This document shows, in pieces, positions 60,684-64,000 of a DNA stretch of 64,000 nt (positions are counted from its first letter, which is position 1; the number at the start of each line of letters is the position of its first letter). Both the position numbers and the translations under genes were made by a program. The notes beneath the pieces are model-generated. The model was not told where the DNA came from. It saw nothing but the letters and a program-made list of their open reading frames with translations, and made no database searches. Source of the stretch: Citrobacter youngae (lineage in GTDB: Bacteria; Pseudomonadota; Gammaproteobacteria; Enterobacterales; Enterobacteriaceae); the NCBI RefSeq assembly GCF_003818115.1, contig NZ_RPOI01000003.1, forward strand, positions 205,380 to 269,379, given 5' to 3'.

Positions 60684-62368
60684 TCCTGCTGCTATGCAGC
60701 ACATCCACTTTTGCCGGATTATTTGATTCGCCTGGCCGCTCGCAGTTTGTCCCTGCCGACCGGGCATTTATTTTTGATTTTCAGCAAAACCAACATGACC
60801 TGAACTTCTCATGGCAGGTAAAAGACGGCTACTACCTGTACCGCAAACAGATAAGCATTACACCGTCTCAGGCTGATATTGCCGAGGTAAAGCTACCGCC
60901 AGGCGTCTGGCATGAAGATGAGTTTTACGGCAAAAGTGAAATTTACCGTAAGCAGTTGAACGTTCCGGTAACGATCAATCAGGCCGCATCTGGTGCAACG
61001 CTGACCGTTACTTACCAGGGCTGTGCCGATGCCGGATTTTGCTATCCGCCGGAAACCAAAACCGTTCCACTCAGTGAAGTCATGGCTCGTACAGATGCGA
61101 CGCCTACACCAACGCCTGATACAGTCGCCCCGGAAAAACAATCACAGCCAGCCGCCCAACTCCCCTTTTCCGCACTGTGGGCATTGCTGATCGGGATTGG
61201 CATTGCCTTTACCCCCTGTGTATTGCCGATGTATCCACTGATTTCCGGGATCGTACTCGGCGGTAAACAACGCTTATCAACCGGGCGGGCTCTGCTGCTG
61301 ACCTTTATCTACATACAGGGAATGGCGCTCACCTATACCGCGCTGGGTCTGGTCGTTGCGGCTGCCGGGCTACAGTTTCAGGCCGCGCTACAGCATCCCT
61401 ATGTATTGATTGGGCTTACCATTGTCTTTACGCTGCTGGCTCTGTCGATGTTTGGCCTGTTCACGCTGCAGCTCCCTTCATCGTTGCAGACGCGTCTCAC
61501 ATTGATGAGCAACCGCCAGCAAGGCGGCTCTCCTGGTAGCGTCTTTGCGATGGGAGCGATTGCCGGCCTCATCTGTTCCCCTTGCACCACAGCCCCGCTA
61601 AGCGCGATTTTGCTGTATATCGCTCAGAGCGGGAACATGTGGCTGGGAGGCGGCACGCTGTATCTGTACGCACTGGGGATGGGATTACCCCTGATGCTGA
61701 TTACCGTATTTGGTAACCGCCTGCTGCCTAAAAGTGGCCCATGGATGGAACATGTCAAAACCGCTTTTGGTTTCGTCATCCTTGCGCTTCCCGTCTTTTT
61801 ACTCGAACGCATTATTGGCGACGAATGGGGCATTCGCTTATGGTCACTGTTAGGCGTCGCGTTCTTTGGCTGGGCGTTCATCACCAGCCTGCAGGCAAAG
61901 CACGCCTGGATGCGTATCGTGCAGATTGTCCTGTTAGCCGCAGCACTGGTATGCGTGCGTCCACTGCAAGACTGGGCGTTCGGCGCGCCGCATACTCAAA
62001 CCCAGGCACACCTTAACTTCACGCCGGTGGCATCGGTAGATGCGTTAAATCAAGCGCTGGAGCAAGCTAAAGGCAGGCCAGTCATGCTGGATCTGTATGC
62101 CGACTGGTGTGTAGCCTGTAAGAAATTTGAAAAGTACACGTTCAGTACTCCGCAGGTTCAGCAAGCGCTAGGCAACACGGTGCTGTTGCAAGCGGATGTG
62201 ACAGCAAACAATGCCCAGGATGTCGCTCTGCTGAAACACCTACAGGTTTTAGGTTTGCCGACTATCTTGTTCTTTGATGCCGAGGGAAAAGAGCATCCGG
62301 AGGCCCGGGTAACGGGTTTTATGGATGCCGCGACCTTCAGCGCACATTTGCGCGATCGCCAACCGTGA
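60659..62368 (+). CDS. dsbD: thiol:disulfide interchange protein DsbD
   Basis: A 569-residue inner-membrane protein that carries reducing power from cytoplasmic thioredoxin to periplasmic DsbC, DsbG and CcmG. Signal peptide (to about residue 19), alpha domain with the GCADAGFC cysteine pair, eight-helix beta domain with cysteines in AFTPCVLP and LICSPCTTA, and thioredoxin-like gamma domain with WCVAC. All six redox cysteines are present. Confidence 0.98.
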   Translation: MAQRILTLILLLCSTSTFAGLFDSPGRSQFVPADRAFIFDFQQNQHDLNFSWQVKDGYYLYRKQISITPSQADIAEVKLPPGVWHEDEFYGKSEIYRKQLNVPVTINQAASGATLTVTYQGCADAGFCYPPETKTVPLSEVMARTDATPTPTPDTVAPEKQSQPAAQLPFSALWALLIGIGIAFTPCVLPMYPLISGIVLGGKQRLSTGRALLLTFIYIQGMALTYTALGLVVAAAGLQFQAALQHPYVLIGLTIVFTLLALSMFGLFTLQLPSSLQTRLTLMSNRQQGGSPGSVFAMGAIAGLICSPCTTAPLSAILLYIAQSGNMWLGGGTLYLYALGMGLPLMLITVFGNRLLPKSGPWMEHVKTAFGFVILALPVFLLERIIGDEWGIRLWSLLGVAFFGWAFITSLQAKHAWMRIVQIVLLAAALVCVRPLQDWAFGAPHTQTQAHLNFTPVASVDALNQALEQAKGRPVMLDLYADWCVACKKFEKYTFSTPQVQQALGNTVLLQADVTANNAQDVALLKHLQVLGLPTILFFDAEGKEHPEARVTGFMDAATFSAHLRDRQP

Positions 62369-62404
62369 GCGACACTTGCAACAGGAAATACGGAGGAGAA
62401 TACC

Positions 62405-62980
62405 GTGCAACGTGAAGATGTCCTGGGAGAAGCCCTGAAATTACTTGAGGTTCAAGGGATAGCCAATACCACACTGGAAATGGTGGCAGAGCATGTCAAT
62501 TATCCACTTGATGAACTGCAACGCTTCTGGCCTGATAAAGAGGCCATTCTGTACGATGCCTTGCGTTACCTCAGTCAACGGGTGGATATCTGGCGGCGTC
62601 AGCTTTTGCTGGATGACACGCTGAGCGCTGAGCAGAAACTACTGGCACGCTATAACGCGCTGTCCGAATGCGTGAGTAATAATCGCTATCCAGGCTGCCT
62701 GTTCATCGCTGCCTGCACGTTTTACCCCGATCCAGGCCATCCTGTCCATCAGTTGGCCGATCAACAGAAAAAGGCTGCACATGACTTCACCCATGAGCTG
62801 CTGACGACGCTGGAAGTTGATGACCCGGCAATGGTCGCCAAACAGATGGAACTGGTGCTGGAGGGCTGCCTGAGTCGCATGCTGGTTAATCGCAGCCATG
62901 CTGATGTAGAAACAGCACATCGTCTGGCCGAAGATATCCTGCGTTTTGCTCAGTGTCGTATGGGTGGGGCGCTGACCTAA
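62405..62980 (+). CDS. yjdC: TetR-family regulator YjdC
   Basis: A 191-residue repressor-like protein: N-terminal HTH (about residues 15-40, [22 protein letters not shown]) and a helical C-terminal domain. It starts with GTG (62405) behind GGAGGA, 36 bp after dsbD, and may be cotranscribed. Reported in relatives to affect autoinducer-2 or stress genes; targets are not deducible here. Confidence 0.9.
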   Translation: MQREDVLGEALKLLEVQGIANTTLEMVAEHVNYPLDELQRFWPDKEAILYDALRYLSQRVDIWRRQLLLDDTLSAEQKLLARYNALSECVSNNRYPGCLFIAACTFYPDPGHPVHQLADQQKKAAHDFTHELLTTLEVDDPAMVAKQMELVLEGCLSRMLVNRSHADVETAHRLAEDILRFAQCRMGGALT

Positions 62981-63101
62981 GCGCACAATGCTTATTGGAG
63001 AGCGCGAGACTGGGGCACCTCCCTATTTTGTTCAATCTTCAGGCACAAATGCGTAGATTGCCGCAATATTAAGCGGTTGAACGGTTTTCCCCGAAATTTA
63101 A

Positions 63102-63130
63102 TTGACTGACCGACGTGAATACGGTTTAAT
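63102..63130 (+). promoter_or_regulatory. promoter of tRNA-Phe
   Basis: TTGACT (63102-63107) and TTTAAT (63125-63130) are 17 bp apart and followed by GC-rich GCGCCCCG, a stringent discriminator, ten bases before the tRNA. Confidence 0.85.
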
Positions 63131-63140
63131 GCGCCCCGTT

Positions 63141-63216
63141 GCCCGGATAGCTCAGTCGGTAGAGCAGGGGATTGAAAATCCCCGTGTCCTTGGTTCGATT
63201 CCGAGTCCGGGCACCA
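63141..63216 (+). tRNA. pheU: tRNA-Phe (GAA)
   Basis: A complete 76-nt cloverleaf GCCCGGATAGCTCAGTCGG... with anticodon GAA and encoded CCA. Position after dsbD-yjdC is that of pheU in E. coli. pheU is a common integration site for islands, but none is seen here. Confidence 0.97.
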
Positions 63217-63227
63217 CTATTTAGAAG

Positions 63228-63251
63228 AACCAGCCTACGGGCTGGTTTTTT
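63228..63251 (+). terminator. terminator of tRNA-Phe
   Basis: AACCAGCC-TACG-GGCTGGTT followed by further T residues, 11 bp after the tRNA. Confidence 0.9.
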
Positions 63252-63351
63252 GCTTTTGTGGTTCTGATACTTTCCAATCGCTCATCCCTCAATATCCATA
63301 CAGCACACCCCCTCACAAAATCCGCACGAACGATTAGCCGTACCCGTGTGC

Positions 63352-63432
63352 AAGCAGACATCTGGATTCTATAAGAAGATGGGATTTAGCGTGACGGGAC
63401 GGACGGAAGTGGACGACCGTACCCGTTACTCA
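63352..63432 (+). pseudogene. 3' remnant of a GNAT acetyltransferase, yjaB-like
   Basis: In one frame the sequence reads SGFYKKMGFSVTGRTEVDD, close to the conserved C-terminal helix-strand of GNAT N-acetyltransferases (AVGFYKKVGFKVTGRSEVDD in E. coli YjaB, from memory). The upstream part of the gene is missing and the frame then decays into unrelated sequence and REPs. In E. coli yjaB lies downstream of rrnE, pointing toward it, the same relative orientation as here. Identity with yjaB is inference. Confidence 0.55.
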
Positions 63433-63456
63433 GCCTCGTACACGGGTAGCCGTACT

Positions 63457-63566
63457 TATTGCCTGATGCGCTGCGCTTATCAGGCCTACAAAATACGTTC
63501 AGCCCGGCGCAGGCCGGATAAGGCGCAGGCCGGATAAGGCGGTACACCGCATCCGGCAATGTGCAC
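63457..63566. repeat. BIME (REP cluster) with a 16-bp tandem duplication
   Basis: REP units TTGCCTGATGCGCTGCGC...TTATCAGGCCTAC (63459-63489) and GCCGGATAAGGCG...CGCATCCGGCAAT (63529-63560) are present. GGCGCAGGCCGGATAA occurs twice in direct succession (63506-63521, 63522-63537). With the GNAT remnant this accounts for the 328-bp stretch between pheU and the rRNA terminators. Confidence 0.85.
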
Positions 63567-63579
63567 CCCGCACAGACGC

Positions 63580-63605
63580 AAAAAAGCCCATCCGTCAGGA
63601 TGGGC
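63580..63605 (-). terminator. distal rRNA operon terminator (T2-like)
   Basis: On the minus strand GCCCATCC-TGAC-GGATGGGC is followed by six T residues. Its placement relative to the next hairpin reproduces the rrnB T1-T2 arrangement. Confidence 0.9.
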
Positions 63606-63747
63606 TTCTTCACTTTAATTGATGCCTGGCAGTTTATGGCGGGCGTCCTGCCCGCCACCCTCCGGGCCGTTGCTGCGCAACGTTCAAATCCGCTCCCGGC
63701 GGATTTGTCCTGCTCAGGAGAGCGCTCACCGACAGACCACAGATAAA

Positions 63748-63779
63748 ACAAAAGGCCCGGTCTTTCGACCGGGCCTTTT
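63748..63779 (-). terminator. proximal rRNA operon terminator (T1-like)
   Basis: GGCCCGGTC-GAAA-GACCGGGCC with A/T-rich flanks, 12 bp downstream of the 5S gene on the minus strand. The sequence between T1 and T2 contains the GCGGATTTG segment also seen in E. coli rrnB. Confidence 0.9.
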
Positions 63780-63790
63780 GCTTTTATTTG

Positions 63791-63910
63791 ATGCCTGGCA
63801 GTTCCCTACTCTCGCATGGGGAGACCCCACACTACCATCGGCGCTACGGCGTTTCACTTCTGAGTTCGGCATGGGGTCAGGTGGGACCACCGCGCTACAG
63901 CCGCCAGGCA
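63791..63910 (-). rRNA. rrf: 5S ribosomal RNA
   Basis: A complete 120-nt gene on the minus strand (TGCCTGGCGGCTGTAGCGCG at the 5' end, CTGCCAGGCAT at the 3' end). It is the last gene of a leftward rRNA operon that continues beyond the window. The first helix closes perfectly. Confidence 0.97.
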
Positions 63911-64000
63911 AATTCTGTTATCAGACCGCTTCTGCGTTCTGATGTCATCTGTAATCAATGCTGAAAATCGTCTCAATTCCGCCAAAACATCTTCGGCGTT
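63911..64000 (-). other. 23S-5S rRNA intergenic spacer
   Basis: The 90 bases to the window end match the enterobacterial spacer between 23S and 5S (AACGCCGAAGATGTTTTGGCGG on the minus strand). The 23S gene end should lie just outside the window. Confidence 0.85.

Noticed and set aside
63217..63580. A genomic island inserted at pheU
   Set aside because: No integrase and no duplicated tRNA 3' end is seen; only 330 bp of remnant and REP sequence precede the rRNA operon.
63561..63942. Open frames across the rRNA terminators and 5S gene
   Set aside because: They overlap structural RNA and terminators on either strand; not protein-coding.

Overview
The window is a contiguous piece of enterobacterial chromosome. 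Gene order and protein sequences follow the rpsF-ula-purA-hfq-mutL-frd-groE-aspA-dsbD stretch of Escherichia coli (about 94-95 min), read in reverse. An ampR-ampC pair between frdABCD and blc, with AmpC of the CMY type, and ecnR beside ecnBA, point to the Citrobacter freundii complex. E. coli lacks ampR and ecnR here, and Salmonella lacks ampC. I see no prophage, insertion sequence, plasmid backbone or CRISPR array.

Layout. 1-1007: end of the rpsF-priB-rpsR-rplI ribosomal operon, minus strand, with a promoter and probable S6:S18 leader. 1166-2504: a TSUP transporter and yjfY. 2576-10083: the L-ascorbate regulon (ulaABCDEF, ulaG, ulaR) and yjfP. 10265-12725: bsmA, yjfN, aidB. 12845-18506: rlmB, rnr, nsrR, purA, yjeT. 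18589-29056: the hflC-hflK-hflX-hfq-miaA-mutL-amiB-tsaE-nnr superoperon, interrupted by two ERIC elements. 29055-37222: queG, three tRNA-Gly genes, orn, rsgA, psd, mscM. 37264-38598: a small accessory cassette between two near-identical 36-bp REP-type repeats, holding a frameshifted lysozyme-like gene and a membrane-protein gene. 38699-45013: yjeM, epmA, frdABCD. 45055-49426: ampR/ampC, blc, gdx with its guanidine-II riboswitch, ecnR, ecnB, ecnA. 49526-54975: efp, epmB, yjeJ, yjeI, groEL-groES. 55251-62980: yjeH, frameshifted fxsA, aspA, dcuA, cutA, dsbD, yjdC. 63141-64000: tRNA-Phe, a decayed GNAT (yjaB-like) fragment, REP repeats, and the terminators and 5S gene of a leftward rRNA operon.

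How the genes work together. ulaA-G import and catabolise ascorbate under UlaR. frdABCD, aspA and dcuA form an anaerobic fumarate-respiration module: aspartate uptake, fumarate production, then fumarate reduction. epmA and epmB modify the efp product. groES/groEL, rnr, hfq, hflKC and orn serve RNA and protein quality control. cutA-dsbD serve periplasmic thiol chemistry.

The most notable local features are: the rRNA-operon/GNAT-remnant/pheU junction, which implies a rearrangement relative to E. coli; the repeat-flanked lysozyme-like cassette with a one-base defect in a G tract; six ERIC elements, several inside operons; a frameshift in fxsA; and loss of the yjfIJKLMC block between rlmB and aidB. 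No clearly undescribed multi-gene system was found. The cassette at 37.3-38.3 kb is the best candidate for something poorly described.
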